Positions 53,173-62,750 of a stretch of 64,000 nt of DNA are shown here, piece by piece. The position numbers were made by a program, and so were the translations under genes. How positions within the stretch are numbered: position 1 is the first letter of the stretch; every line of letters begins with the position of its first letter. The DNA lies in NCBI RefSeq assembly GCF_000337535.1, contig NZ_AOIP01000014.1, positions 62,001-126,000 of the forward strand, read 5' to 3'. The notes under the pieces were generated by a model. The model was given only the letters and a program-made list of their open reading frames with translations. It did not search any database and was not told the DNA's origin. The stretch comes from Natrialba aegyptia DSM 13077. GTDB taxonomy: Archaea; Halobacteriota; Halobacteria; Halobacteriales; Natrialbaceae.

Positions 53173-54549
53173 ATGAGCGTCGACCTCGTCGTGCGAAACT
53201 GCACCGTCGTCACGCCCGCCGGGCGGTCGCCGAACTCGGGGGTCGCCGTCGAGGACGGAACCATCGTCGCCGTCGGCCGGAGTGACCGCCTCCCTGACGC
53301 CGACCGCGTCGTCGACGGCAAGGGCAACGTCCTCGTCCCCGGTATCGTCGACTGTCACATCCACAACCGCGAGCCAGGTCTCGAGTACAAGGAAGACTGG
53401 GAGTCCGCGACGCGCGCGGCCGCCGCGGGCGGCGTCACGACCGTCGTCGGAATGCCGAATACCGATCCCGTGATCGACCGCCCCGAGCACCTCGAGCTGA
53501 AGTTCGAGCGCGGCGAAGCCTCAGCGCACGTCGATTTCCAGAGTTACGTCGTCGTCACCTCGGAAAACCTCGACCGGATTCCGGCGCTCGACGAGGCCGG
53601 CGCGCTCGGCTACAAGATTTTCCTCGGCTCCACCGTCGGCGACGTGCCGCCGCCGAACGACGGCGAGATTCTGGAGGCGATGAAGCGCATCCGCGAGACC
53701 GGCAAACGACTCGGCTTCCACGAGGAAAACGGCGAGATCATCGATCACTACACGGCGCAGTTCAAGGCGGACGGCAAGACCGACCCGATCGACCACTCTC
53801 ACTCTCGGCCCGTCATCGCCGAGCAAGAGGCGGTCGAGCGGATGATCACCTTCGCCGAGGAGACCGGCGCGAAGGTCCACATGTTTCACGTCTCCTCGGG
53901 GTCGGCCGCCGAAGCCGTCGCTCGCGGGAAGGACCGCGGCGTCGACGTGACGGCGGAGACGACGCCGCACTACCTCTGGTTCACCGAGGACGTCATGCGC
54001 GACGTCGGGAATCCCGCGCGCATCCAGCCGCCGATTCGGGACGCCGACGAGCGCGACCGACTCTGGGCGGTCGGCATGGACGAGGGCGCAATCGACTGTA
54101 TCGCGACGGACCACGCCCCGCACACCCCCGAAGAGAAGAAAGTCGACGATCCGTTCGGCAACACCTGGGACGCAATCTCCGGCTTCGTCGGCCTCGAAAC
54201 CGAGGTTCCCGCGCTGCTCACCTTCGTCGATCAGGGACGGCTCACGCTCGAGGAGTGGGTCCGCCGACACGCGGCGCGTCCGGCGCAAGTCTGGGGGATG
54301 TACCCACAGAAGGGATCGCTCCAAGTCGGGACGGACGCGGACTTCACGATCGTCGACCCCGACCGCGAGTGGACGCTCGACGACCGCGACGAACTCCACT
54401 CGAAAAACTGCGTCACGCCCTTCGTCGGCGAGACGTTCACCGGCGACGCGGTCGCGACGGTCGTCCGCGGCGAGTTCGTCTACGACAATCAGGAAGTCGT
54501 CGGCGAACCCGGATACGGGATGCGAGTCGACGTGAACGACGGCGACTAG
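53173..54549 (+). CDS. pyrC: Dihydroorotase
   Basis: 458 aa. Third step of pyrimidine synthesis: cyclises carbamoyl-aspartate to dihydroorotate. Metal-binding DCHIHNREPGLEYKED at about 60-75, substrate-binding VVGMPNTDPV, HVSSGSAAE, and the catalytic IATDHAPHTPEEK. Amidohydrolase fold of the PyrC class I type. The frame upstream to 52600 is the reverse of the epimerase and not part of the gene; a TATA box supports ATG 53173. Confidence 0.93.
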   Translation: MSVDLVVRNCTVVTPAGRSPNSGVAVEDGTIVAVGRSDRLPDADRVVDGKGNVLVPGIVDCHIHNREPGLEYKEDWESATRAAAAGGVTTVVGMPNTDPVIDRPEHLELKFERGEASAHVDFQSYVVVTSENLDRIPALDEAGALGYKIFLGSTVGDVPPPNDGEILEAMKRIRETGKRLGFHEENGEIIDHYTAQFKADGKTDPIDHSHSRPVIAEQEAVERMITFAEETGAKVHMFHVSSGSAAEAVARGKDRGVDVTAETTPHYLWFTEDVMRDVGNPARIQPPIRDADERDRLWAVGMDEGAIDCIATDHAPHTPEEKKVDDPFGNTWDAISGFVGLETEVPALLTFVDQGRLTLEEWVRRHAARPAQVWGMYPQKGSLQVGTDADFTIVDPDREWTLDDRDELHSKNCVTPFVGETFTGDAVATVVRGEFVYDNQEVVGEPGYGMRVDVNDGD

Positions 54550-54655
54550 TGCGGACGCTGTTTCCGTTACGCGAAGCCATCGCTCGAAGACAGCACATGC
54601 CGCCCGTATCGCAAAGCCGAAACCGACATTACCGAACCGACCACACTGTCTGACA

Positions 54656-55282
54656 GTGACCCGTGTCTGTCTCATCGGGACCGACGACTGTACCCTCCAG
54701 TACGAACTCCTCTCCCGCGAGACCGCTCGCGAGGCCCTGACGACCTACGATCTCCGACGCCCCTTCGAAAACACGATCGCACTACGAACCGTCAGCGTCG
54801 GCGCCGCCGTCTCCCTGCTCAACGATTTGGACTGGTATCTCACTCGCTTCGTCGACGCGGCGCTCGTCCAGGACCCCAGCGTGAGCGAAGACGAATGGCT
54901 CTCGCGTGAACTCGCGACGGAACTGCGAAACGGAGCGATCGAACCGGACGAAACCGCCGAGTTCTGTAAGATCTACGGCGTCGAACGGGTCGAACCGGCA
55001 GATGCGCCGGCGTCAGAGCCAGCGCAAGCGGACGAGTCGGCGGCGGAGATGGCTGAAACCACTGGGGTACCTGCCACAAGCGAAATCACCGAGACCACCG
55101 AGACCACCGAAACAGCCGGAGCAACCGACGAAACGACACCGCCCAACCGCCAATCGCAAACGCGGCGGCTCGTCGAACCGCTCTACGTCCGTCGAACGGA
55201 CGGCAGCCTACCCGACTACGATCTCCGAGATGTCGACTCGACGCTCGTCGTTCGACTCACCGAAGCGGAGCACTCGCCCTGA
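54656..55282 (+). CDS. DUF5804-type haloarchaeal protein
   Basis: 208 aa from a GTG. The first 115 residues match what I remember as DUF5804: VCLIGTDDCTLQYELLSRET, AAVSLLNDLDWYLTRFVDAA and DEWLSRELATELRN. The rest is an Ala/Glu/Thr-rich low-complexity linker plus a C-terminal block (LYVRRTDGSLPDYDLRDVDS) that may be a separate motif. Function unknown. Located 106 bp downstream of pyrC in the same direction. The family name is from memory. Confidence 0.7.
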   Translation: MTRVCLIGTDDCTLQYELLSRETAREALTTYDLRRPFENTIALRTVSVGAAVSLLNDLDWYLTRFVDAALVQDPSVSEDEWLSRELATELRNGAIEPDETAEFCKIYGVERVEPADAPASEPAQADESAAEMAETTGVPATSEITETTETTETAGATDETTPPNRQSQTRRLVEPLYVRRTDGSLPDYDLRDVDSTLVVRLTEAEHSP

Positions 55283-55306
55283 ACTCGGATGACCCGCCCG
55301 AACGCG

Positions 55307-56026
55307 TCACTTCTCTGTCTCTTCTTCCGAATCAGTATCTGACCCGGTGACGGACGTGGATGAACTCGCACTACCGCTCCCCGAAGCCATACTCTGGCTG
55401 TGTTCGTCTCCGTGTCGATCGACGACCGTCACCGAGAGTTCCGTCGTCGGTTCGTCAGGGAAGGTGGCGCGAACGAGCGCGCCGACGGTTACCTCCTGCT
55501 GGGCGCAGGCCTTTTCCGGCGACCGCTGATCGGTAACCGTTGCTTCGACCGTTAATACGCCGTCCGAGAGTTCGACCGAGTCGATAGCCATCTCGGTGCA
55601 GGGGTTCGGAGCGCCGGCCTCGATCGAAACGAGTCTCGAGTTCTCGAACTCGGTATCGTCGACGAATCGGGTCGTATCCTCGCCGACATCGCGGTCGGCG
55701 AGCCAGTCGTCAGCGTCGTCGCGCGAGTGTATGTACTCGATCGTGGGATCATCGGAGCGTGTCGGCTGTTGGTACTGGTGGGTTTTCGTGGACAGTTCGT
55801 CGTCGTTCTCGGTCTCGTCGCCGTCGCCGGTATCGTCTCCGTTCTCGTCGCTCTCGTTCCCGTTTGCCGACTCGTTCCCGTTTTCGTTCCCGTTCCCGTC
55901 GGAGTTGGACCCGGCACCGGGATCCGGATCGTCGTCATCGTCGCTGTTGTTCGCGACGCAACCGGCTGTGAGTGCAAGCAGTCCTGCGGTGCTACCGAGG
56001 AGCGTCCGTCTGGAGGGTGGTGACAT
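55307..56026 (-). CDS. Exported lipoprotein
   Basis: 239 aa. Signal with RR at 6-7 and lipobox LTAGC (Cys23) indicates export and lipid anchoring. A Gly/Asn/Asp/Glu linker to about residue 75 precedes a domain with YQQPTRSDDPTIEYIHSRDD, FENSRLVSIEAGAPNPCTEM and two further Cys (CAQQE), which might pair. No catalytic motif. Converges on the DUF5804-type gene with a 24-bp gap. Confidence 0.72.
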   Translation of the reverse strand: MSPPSRRTLLGSTAGLLALTAGCVANNSDDDDDPDPGAGSNSDGNGNENGNESANGNESDENGDDTGDGDETENDDELSTKTHQYQQPTRSDDPTIEYIHSRDDADDWLADRDVGEDTTRFVDDTEFENSRLVSIEAGAPNPCTEMAIDSVELSDGVLTVEATVTDQRSPEKACAQQEVTVGALVRATFPDEPTTELSVTVVDRHGDEHSQSMASGSGSASSSTSVTGSDTDSEEETEK

Positions 56027-56096
56027 TGCTATGCCGTCCTACATCGGGCCGGATAAAGACGATTACCCTAGGTGAAAGAGCGATTTTGGCTACGCG

Positions 56097-57077
56097 TTAC
56101 CCGAACAGTCCGGTCGACAGATACCGCTCGCCGCTGTCCCAGAAGACCGTCACGACGAGCGGACAGTCCGCGACGTCCGTGCCGCCGTCGGGTTCCGGCG
56201 TCGCCGGCTGCTGGCGATCGAAGGCATCCGGGATTTCCGGACACCCACCGGCAGGGTCGGCGATTTCGGTGGCGATTCTGTTCGCGACTAGACTCGTCGC
56301 GCCGCTCGACTGCCCGACGAGAATGCCCTCTTCGCGGGCGAGGCGGCGACACTCGTCCTCGGCGTCTTCCAGTCTGACCGTCTCGACGCGGTCGACCAGG
56401 TCCAGATCGAGGTTGTCGCTGACGAATCCCGGCCCCATGCCCTGGAACTCGTCCTCGCCGGACTCGCCGGTCGAGAGGACGGCGTTTCGTTCCGGCTCGA
56501 CGGCGATGATATCCATCTCGGGGAACGCTTCGCGGAGCCGGCGACCGGTTCCCGAAAGCGTGCCGCCGGTGCCGACGCCGGCGACGAACGCGTCGATTTC
56601 GCGATCGCCGACCTGTTCTAGAATCTCGACTCCGGTCGTCTGGTAGTGGGCCTTCGGGTTGGCCGGGTTCTCGAACTGACCGAGCTGAACCGCGCCCTGC
56701 GCCGCGAGTTCATCCGCGCGTTCGCGGGCGTCTTCCATCTCGCCGTCGACGAGTTCGAGTTCGGCGCCGTAGGCGGCCATGACGCGGCGGCGCTCCTCGG
56801 ATTTCGAGGCGGGCATGACGATTGTGAGGTCGTAGCCGCGGGCGGCGGCGACGAGCGCGAGACCGATGCCGGTGTTCCCGCTCGTCGGTTCGACGAGCCA
56901 GTCGCCGGGTTCGATCGCGCCTTCGCGTTCGGCCGTGCGGATCATCTCGCGGGCCGGGCGGTCCTTGGCCGAGCCTCCCGGATTAAAGGATTCGACTTTT
57001 GCGGCGACGGTTGCCCCATCCGGTGAGTCGACCTGGACGAGCGGCGAGCCGACGGTGTCCAGGATGCTTCCCTTCAT
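56097..57077 (-). CDS. cysK: Cysteine synthase, PLP-dependent
   Basis: 326 aa. Converts O-acetylserine and sulfide to cysteine, or a related beta-replacement. PLP-lysine Lys38 in NPGGSAKDRPA, the substrate loop VEPTSGNTGIGLA, and the PLP phosphate-binding GVGTGGTLSGTGRRL. Length and order are normal up to about residue 280; the last 45 residues (RQQPATPEPDGGTDVADCPL) are variable. A threonine-ammonia-lyase-like role is less likely because of the TSGNTG motif. Confidence 0.9.
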   Translation of the reverse strand: MKGSILDTVGSPLVQVDSPDGATVAAKVESFNPGGSAKDRPAREMIRTAEREGAIEPGDWLVEPTSGNTGIGLALVAAARGYDLTIVMPASKSEERRRVMAAYGAELELVDGEMEDARERADELAAQGAVQLGQFENPANPKAHYQTTGVEILEQVGDREIDAFVAGVGTGGTLSGTGRRLREAFPEMDIIAVEPERNAVLSTGESGEDEFQGMGPGFVSDNLDLDLVDRVETVRLEDAEDECRRLAREEGILVGQSSGATSLVANRIATEIADPAGGCPEIPDAFDRQQPATPEPDGGTDVADCPLVVTVFWDSGERYLSTGLFG

Positions 57078-57183
57078 TAGACCAGGGTATGGAGTCGAGA
57101 CGTAAACCCGTGCTGGACACAGGCAGGACGTGCCGGTGGTGTCACGGCCAGTGATAGAATCGCCGCCTCTGGCCTGCGGGGCG

Positions 57184-58242
57184 TCAGTTCGACGGCAGCG
57201 CCGGCGTCACCGTCTCGGACGCGTCGATGCGCTCTCGGGCGTAGGCGTCTGCCGCATCGAGGACCGTGCAGTCGTCGGTTTCGGCGCGGTCGATCATCTC
57301 GCCGAGTCGGTCACCGATCGCTTCGGCCTCCGCGTAGGCCTCGTCGTAGGTGCCGCCGAGGTGTTCCTTGCCGACGGTGATCAGCCCGCCCGCGTTGATC
57401 ACGTAATCGGGCGCGTAGAGGATATCCCGCTCGGCGAGTTCGTCGGCGTGACGCCGCTCCGCAAGGACGTTGTTCGCGGAGCCGGCGACGATGTCGCACT
57501 CGAGTTGGTCGATCGTCTCGTCGTTGACGATACCGCCGATCGCGCAGGGAGCGAAGACATCACACGGCTGCTCGTAGATGTCGTCCGGTGCGACGACATC
57601 AACGTCGTGGGCCGCGGTGAACTCGTCGATAGCGTCCCGGTTCACGTCGGAAATCGTTACGGACGCGCCGTGTTCGAGGAGTTCTTCGGCGAGTAGATAG
57701 CCGACCTTGCCAAGCCCCTGGACGACGACGTCGAGGTCGCCCGCCGAGTCGGTGCCGTAGACGTGCTCGGCGCAGGCGCGGATGCCGTGGAAGACGCCGT
57801 GGGCCGTGACTTCGGAGGGGTTGCCGAGCCCGTCGCTGCCGCCGACGACGTGGTCGGTTTCGCGGGCGACGATGTCCATTTCTTCGGCTCCGGAGTTGAT
57901 GTCGACCGAGGTGATATACCGACCGCCGAGACAGTCGACGGCGCGGCCGTAGGCCTCGAGCGCGTCTTCGGTTTTGACCTCGGCCGGATCGCCGACGATG
58001 ACCGCTTTCCCCCCGCCAAGCGGCAGATCGGTGGCGGCAGCTTTGTAGGTCATCGCCTCGGAGAGACGAAGCACGTCCGTCAGTGCGGCGTCTTCGGACT
58101 CGTAATCACGGATGCGCGTCCCGCCGAGGCTCGGGCCGAGACTGGTGTCGTGAATCGCGACGATGGCCTGCAATCCCGTCTCCGGATCGGAAAAATACGA
58201 TACTTGCTCGTGGCCCGGCTCGGCGATCGAATCGAATACCAT
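57184..58242 (-). CDS. Leucine dehydrogenase (Glu/Leu/Phe/Val dehydrogenase family)
   Basis: 352 aa. NAD-dependent oxidative deamination of leucine or valine. Start MVFDSIAEPGHEQVSYFSDP is the characteristic opening of this subfamily; then GPSLGGTRIRDYESEDAALT, MTYKAAATDLPLGGGKAVIV with the catalytic Lys in TYK or nearby, and GLGKVGYLLAEELLEHGASV for NAD binding. The frame stays open to 59433 but that extension is antisense to other genes; TATTTTTA 24-31 nt before ATG 58242 settles the start. Confidence 0.9.
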   Translation of the reverse strand: MVFDSIAEPGHEQVSYFSDPETGLQAIVAIHDTSLGPSLGGTRIRDYESEDAALTDVLRLSEAMTYKAAATDLPLGGGKAVIVGDPAEVKTEDALEAYGRAVDCLGGRYITSVDINSGAEEMDIVARETDHVVGGSDGLGNPSEVTAHGVFHGIRACAEHVYGTDSAGDLDVVVQGLGKVGYLLAEELLEHGASVTISDVNRDAIDEFTAAHDVDVVAPDDIYEQPCDVFAPCAIGGIVNDETIDQLECDIVAGSANNVLAERRHADELAERDILYAPDYVINAGGLITVGKEHLGGTYDEAYAEAEAIGDRLGEMIDRAETDDCTVLDAADAYARERIDASETVTPALPSN

Positions 58243-58265
58243 GCTGATAACGCTTGTGTTTGGTG

Positions 58266-58273
58266 TAAAAATA
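58266..58273 (-). promoter_or_regulatory. TATA box of leucine dehydrogenase gene
   Basis: TATTTTTA on the minus strand, 24-31 nt before ATG 58242. Supports a leaderless start. Confidence 0.55.
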
Positions 58274-58380
58274 CCACCGACTCGGCGCGGGTCGCATCTA
58301 TCGCGTGTCAGGTCCGCTCCGCAACTGCAATGCCTGTCGGAAACACGGGCGTTAAGCATCCCGGTTCCCAATCCGTGCGT

Positions 58381-58749
58381 ATGAGTCTCGAAACCATGCA
58401 GCCGAACCCCGCGTGGGACGCCGCCTCTTACGAGGACGCGGTCGATACCTTGGGAGCACACGACGACCTGGTATACACGGTCTGGGGCGGAGACTGGTGT
58501 AAGGATTGCCGTCGACTCCTGCCGGACTTCGGGGCCGCCCTCGACGCGGCGGATGTCCCCGAAGACCGAATCGACGAGATCGCCGTCGACGAGGACAAGC
58601 AGGGCCCCGGCGTCGACGAGTACGGCATCGATTTCATTCCGACGATCGTCGTCGAAACGGAGGACGGCGACGAAGTGACCCGCTTCGTCGAGGAAGAAGA
58701 CGTGCCGCCGGCGATCTGGCTGGCCGAGCGGATCGACGACGAGCGATAG
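58381..58749 (+). CDS. Thioredoxin-like protein
   Basis: 122 aa. GGDWCKDCRRLLPDF (Cys40, Cys43) is a WCxxC-type active site in a thioredoxin fold; the cis-Pro region is DFIPTIVVETEDGDEV. Likely a cytoplasmic thiol oxidoreductase. ATG 58381 is preceded by GTTAAGC about 25-31 nt upstream (TATA-like). Divergent from leucine dehydrogenase. Confidence 0.85.
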   Translation: MSLETMQPNPAWDAASYEDAVDTLGAHDDLVYTVWGGDWCKDCRRLLPDFGAALDAADVPEDRIDEIAVDEDKQGPGVDEYGIDFIPTIVVETEDGDEVTRFVEEEDVPPAIWLAERIDDER

Positions 58750-58926
58750 ACGATAGAGGATAGAGTCGGTAGACGCGCCGGAAGGTGCTGGCGGGACACG
58801 AGCGAGAAACGGCCCCATCCGACGCTCCGACGGTGCGAGCGAAACGGAGTCCGCTGGAGTTCTTTGCGTCGCCGTCCTGGGTGAGAGTTCAGGAGTGTAT
58901 ATGTGTCTAGCGGACGAGGGGACAGT

Positions 58927-59394
58927 ATGGAGAGCCGGCTTCAGCGATTCGTGGCGGAGGAGCTCTGGCTCCTGGTCTCGATCGTGACGCTCGCGCTCAT
59001 CAGTCTCGCGGGGGTGGCCGGATTCGAACTGCTCTCCGGTGCGATCGCCATCGTCGGCTGGTTTCTGCTCACGCCGATACTGCTGTTCTGGGGCGACGAG
59101 ATCGCAGCGGCCCTCGGTAGCGAGCGCGAGACGCAAGCGCCGACGCGCGAGCACGATGCACTCGACGAACTCAAACACCGGTATGCAAGCGGCGAACTCA
59201 GCGAGGACGAGTTCGAACATCGGCTCAGTCGGCTGCTGGAGGCAGACGACGCGTTCGAGCGCAGCGGATCGAACGGCAGTAGCGAGAGGGAACCGAGAGC
59301 GGCCGAGACCGGGAACTCGACCGGACAGGACGCGACAGTGGATCTCGCCGGGACGGACGGGGACGATGACAAGGAGCGAGAAGTCGACCGATAG
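58927..59394 (+). CDS. SHOCT-domain membrane protein
   Basis: 155 aa. Two hydrophobic segments (LLVSIVTLALISLAGVAGFE, GAIAIVGWFLLTPILLFWGD), then the SHOCT motif DELKHRYASGELSEDEFEHR near residues 75-95, then an acidic tail. SHOCT domains are short helical motifs of unknown function, often in membrane proteins. The ATG at 58927 is used; a GTG at 58903 is upstream. Converges on the DUF255 gene. Confidence 0.83.
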   Translation: MESRLQRFVAEELWLLVSIVTLALISLAGVAGFELLSGAIAIVGWFLLTPILLFWGDEIAAALGSERETQAPTREHDALDELKHRYASGELSEDEFEHRLSRLLEADDAFERSGSNGSSEREPRAAETGNSTGQDATVDLAGTDGDDDKEREVDR

Positions 59395-59460
59395 CGACGG
59401 GTTCGGGACCGAACATCGAACCCTCGACGACACCGACCGCCGACTCGTGTCGAGTCGACG

Positions 59461-61614
59461 CTAGAACGGACTTTCGGTCTCCGCCCCGCCGTCCTCGAGC
59501 CACTCGAGTGCCTCCTCAACATCGTGCGTCGGCGGCGAGCACGTCCGGTCGCGGCAGACGTACAGCGTCGGCTCGCCGTCTCTGGCTTCCCGTCCGGCCC
59601 AAATCGCCGGCTCGTCCGCGAGTTCGAGTTCGTCGAGCCACGGCTCGAGTTCGTCGTCGGTCGCCGGCCGCCGCGCGAACAGGCGGTCGGGAAGATAGCG
59701 CGAGGCGAACGGCTCGACGAACTCCGCGGGGAGGTCGTCCGCGGCGATCGTCACCTCGAGTGCGCCCGATTCGAGGCGGTCGGCGGCGAGACAGAGCGTC
59801 GCGTGTTCGAGCGAGTTCGTCTCCAGGCGGTTGGCGTGCGTTTCGAGCACCGTCGTGGCTATCCGTTCGAACTCGCCGCTCTCGCCGGCGAAGCCGTCGA
59901 GTTCGAGTAGCGTCTCGACCGCGACGCCCGCGGCAGAGGGCGTCGACTGGTCGCCCAATTCCTGCGGGCGGGTGACGAGGGATTCGCCGCTTTCGGGCGT
60001 GAAGTACAGCGTCCCCTGCGCTTCGTCCCAGAACTCGGCTTCGATGACGCGCGCGAGTTCGAGTGCGAACGCGAGGTGGTCGACCTCGCCGGTCGCCTCG
60101 TAGCAGCCGAGCGCGCCCCGGGCGAGGAAGGCGTAGTCCTCGAGGTAGCCGTCGATGGCGACGTCGTGGTCCTTGTACCGCCGCGAGAGGCGCTGCTCGT
60201 CGGCGTCCCAGAGCCGGTCGCGGACGAACGCGAGCGCGTCGGTGGCCATCTCGGCGTAGTCGTCCTCGCCCAGCACGAGCGCGGCTTCGGCGCAGGTCGC
60301 GATCATCAGGCCGTTCCAGCCCGCGAGCACCTTCTCGTCGCGGTTCGGTCGCGGACGCCGCTCGCGGGCCTCGAACAGGTCCCGGCGGGCGGACTCGAGC
60401 CGCTCTCGGGTCTCATCTGCGGGCAGTTCGGATCGATTCGTCAGATCGTCGATCGATGCGACGCGATTCGGCTGGTTCTTCCCCTCGAAATTGCCCGATT
60501 CTGTAATGTCGTATCGGGAGCAGAACAGTTCGGCGTCGGTCTCGTCCGCAAGGACATCGCGAACGTCGTCCGGCGTCCAGACGTAAAACGCCCCCTCCTC
60601 ACGCTCGCCGGTTTCGGGATCTTCGCTCTGGGCGTCGAGCGTGCTGAAAAAGCCGCCCGCCTCGTGAGTCAGTTCGCGCTCGACGAAGTCCAGGGTCTCC
60701 GCGACTACCTCGGCGTAGCGCTCGTCGCCGGTCTGCTGGTAGCCGAGCAGGAACGCCCGCGGAATCTCGGCGTTATCGTACAGCATCTTCTCGAAGTGAG
60801 GGACCGTCCAGTCCCGATCGACGCAGTAGCGGTGGAATCCGCCGCCGACGTGATCGTAGAGCCCACCCGCCGCCATCGCGTCGAGCGTCTCGACGAGGAC
60901 ATCGCTGAACTCGTCTCGCCCCGTTCGGTCCGCGGCGCGGGCGAGGACGCGGAGCCGCGAGGGCTGGGGGAACTTCGGCCCGTCGGAACCGAAGCCGCCG
61001 AACTCGCGGTCCGCGCTCCGAAGGGAGGCGTTTGCGGCCGCTTCGAGCACGTCGCTCGACGGCGGCTGCGACGCGCCGACGGCATCCGGCGTCTCCTCAA
61101 GTCGGTCCGTTGCGGCTGCGGTCCACTGATCGGCGCGGTTCTCGATTTCTTCGCGGTCGCTCTCCCACGAGTTCGTCACGTTTTCGAGGATATCGAGAAA
61201 GCCGGGCTGCCCTCGCTTTGCCTCTCTCGGGAAGTAGGTGCCGACGTAGAAGGGCTTGCCATCGGGGGTGAGCCACGCCGAGAGGGGCCAGCCGCCGCGA
61301 CCGGTGACGAGCTGGCAGACGGTCATGTAGATGCTGTCGATATCGGGGCGCTCCTCGCGGTCGACCTTGATCGGAACGAAGTGCTCGTTGAGTTGCGCCG
61401 CGACGGTCTCGTCGGCGAAGCTCTCGTCCGCCATGACGTGACACCAGTGACACGCCGAGTAGCCGATCGAGAGGAAGATCGGCACGTCGTGCTCGCGAGC
61501 CGTCTCGAGGGCCCGTTCGTCCCAGGGTTGCCAGTTGACGGGGTTGTCCGCGTGCTGGCGCAGATAGGGACTCTCCTCGTCCGCAAGCCGGTTTCGCTGC
61601 GTCGGGTGAGCCAT
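59461..61614 (-). CDS. DUF255 thioredoxin-domain protein (YyaL/SSP411 family)
   Basis: 717 aa, typical length. N-terminal thioredoxin-like DUF255 domain with the signature LSIGYSACHWCHVMADESF (Cys55, Cys58), NEHFVPIKVDREERPDIDSI, and WPLSAWLTPDGKPFYVGTYF. The rest is an alpha/alpha-toroid (six-hairpin glycosidase-like) domain: GGGFHRYCVDRDW, HFEKMLYDNAEIPRAFLL, GWNGLMIATCAEAALVLG. The cellular role is poorly known. CTTTTAGG (minus strand) is near the -25 position of the ATG. Confidence 0.9.
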   Translation of the reverse strand: MAHPTQRNRLADEESPYLRQHADNPVNWQPWDERALETAREHDVPIFLSIGYSACHWCHVMADESFADETVAAQLNEHFVPIKVDREERPDIDSIYMTVCQLVTGRGGWPLSAWLTPDGKPFYVGTYFPREAKRGQPGFLDILENVTNSWESDREEIENRADQWTAAATDRLEETPDAVGASQPPSSDVLEAAANASLRSADREFGGFGSDGPKFPQPSRLRVLARAADRTGRDEFSDVLVETLDAMAAGGLYDHVGGGFHRYCVDRDWTVPHFEKMLYDNAEIPRAFLLGYQQTGDERYAEVVAETLDFVERELTHEAGGFFSTLDAQSEDPETGEREEGAFYVWTPDDVRDVLADETDAELFCSRYDITESGNFEGKNQPNRVASIDDLTNRSELPADETRERLESARRDLFEARERRPRPNRDEKVLAGWNGLMIATCAEAALVLGEDDYAEMATDALAFVRDRLWDADEQRLSRRYKDHDVAIDGYLEDYAFLARGALGCYEATGEVDHLAFALELARVIEAEFWDEAQGTLYFTPESGESLVTRPQELGDQSTPSAAGVAVETLLELDGFAGESGEFERIATTVLETHANRLETNSLEHATLCLAADRLESGALEVTIAADDLPAEFVEPFASRYLPDRLFARRPATDDELEPWLDELELADEPAIWAGREARDGEPTLYVCRDRTCSPPTHDVEEALEWLEDGGAETESPF

Positions 61615-61737
61615 AGATTCGCCTACGACTGGCAGTCCTAAAAGCCCGCCGTACCGTGGGTATGCGGGTTCTAGATCGTTACGGTCGGGTCCGCGATAGC
61701 CACTGGAAAAAACAGAGTCGGATGTGTGGTGTTGGCG

Positions 61738-62358
61738 TTAGTTGCCGCCACCGCCGCCACCGCCATCGCCGCCGTTGCCGCCGCCGTCACCGGTTTCGTT
61801 ACCGTTACCGGCCCCGCCGTTACCGGCTCCGCCGTTTCCGTCGTCGCCGGCTCCGGGATCGTCGCCACCGTTTCCGTCGTCGCCACCGTTTCCGTCATCG
61901 CCGCCGTTTCCGCCGGCGGATGCGCCGAGACTCGCCTCGACCAGGTTCAACTCACCGCTACGGAACGAGCCGTCCTCGCCCATCGTCTCGCTGTCGCCGG
62001 CGCTGAGGTCGGCGTCCTCAGTCAGGAGGTAGCCAAGCGACGGGGCAGAACCGCCCATGTCGGTGTTGATGAGATAGAGGTCCCAGTCGTCCGGCGTGTC
62101 GAACTCGTCCGTCAGCTCGGCGGTTTCGAACACGTCGTCTTTCGTCCCCTGGTCCAGTTGCGAGGCGACTTCGAACTCGACGCCTGGGTGGTAATCGTCA
62201 CCGAACACGACGACCATGTCTCCGTCTCCGCCATCGTCCTGTGCCGCAGCAGTTCCCGTCGCACCTGCACCGAGGGCAACCGCAGTCGTCGCGAGCGCGC
62301 CCTTTTTCATGAACGATCGTCTCGAATCGTCGAATAGTCCGTTATCATCGTCTGTCAT
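61738..62358 (-). CDS. Tat-exported acidic/Gly-rich protein
   Basis: 206 aa. Twin-arginine signal SRRSFMKKGALATTAVALGA with an AxA cleavage site (TAAAQ). The globular part (about 45-150) has DMVVVFGDDYHPGVEFEVAS and DDWDLYLINTDMGGSAPSLG. The last 65 residues are (GN)(GD) repeats: low-complexity Gly/Asp/Asn. ATG 62358 is chosen since the signal is at its normal distance. Function unknown; possibly surface-attached. Confidence 0.7.
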   Translation of the reverse strand: MTDDDNGLFDDSRRSFMKKGALATTAVALGAGATGTAAAQDDGGDGDMVVVFGDDYHPGVEFEVASQLDQGTKDDVFETAELTDEFDTPDDWDLYLINTDMGGSAPSLGYLLTEDADLSAGDSETMGEDGSFRSGELNLVEASLGASAGGNGGDDGNGGDDGNGGDDPGAGDDGNGGAGNGGAGNGNETGDGGGNGGDGGGGGGGN

Positions 62359-62717
62359 ATCTCTCACCTGAATCCCCGTGTCTGGGGCAAACGGTTCTTG
62401 AACCAATTTTCGCATAAGTGAACGACATTGTTTCACCGTCTAAGATAGACTGTATCTGGGAAACAGACGGTTTGATGCCCCCATACGGCCGTATTTCGGC
62501 GGAACTCGGAAACCGAAGAGAGAGCTATCAACAATGATTTTTTATCGATCCACCAGGGTACTCGGCCGGCCGAGTTTGGATCCGTTAAAACGTATCAGAT
62601 ACCGATAAGACGTTCAATCGAACCTGCCCTCGGAGATCGCCCGCCCCGACGCTCGAGTTCGGTGCTGTAGCCGATTCACCCGGTTTCCAACGGAAATACG
62701 GATAGGACGGCGGATCC

Positions 62718-62723
62718 ATTATA
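62718..62723 (+). promoter_or_regulatory. TATA box of small GTG-start gene
   Basis: ATTATA, 28-33 nt before GTG 62751. Supports this GTG as a leaderless start. Confidence 0.45.
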
Positions 62724-62750
62724 CAGTAAAACAAACGATTTCCCGGGGCT

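Noticed and set aside
58243..59433. N-terminal extension of the leucine dehydrogenase frame
   Set aside because: It overlaps thioredoxin-like and SHOCT genes on the other strand, while the family N-terminus and the TATA box place the start at 58242.
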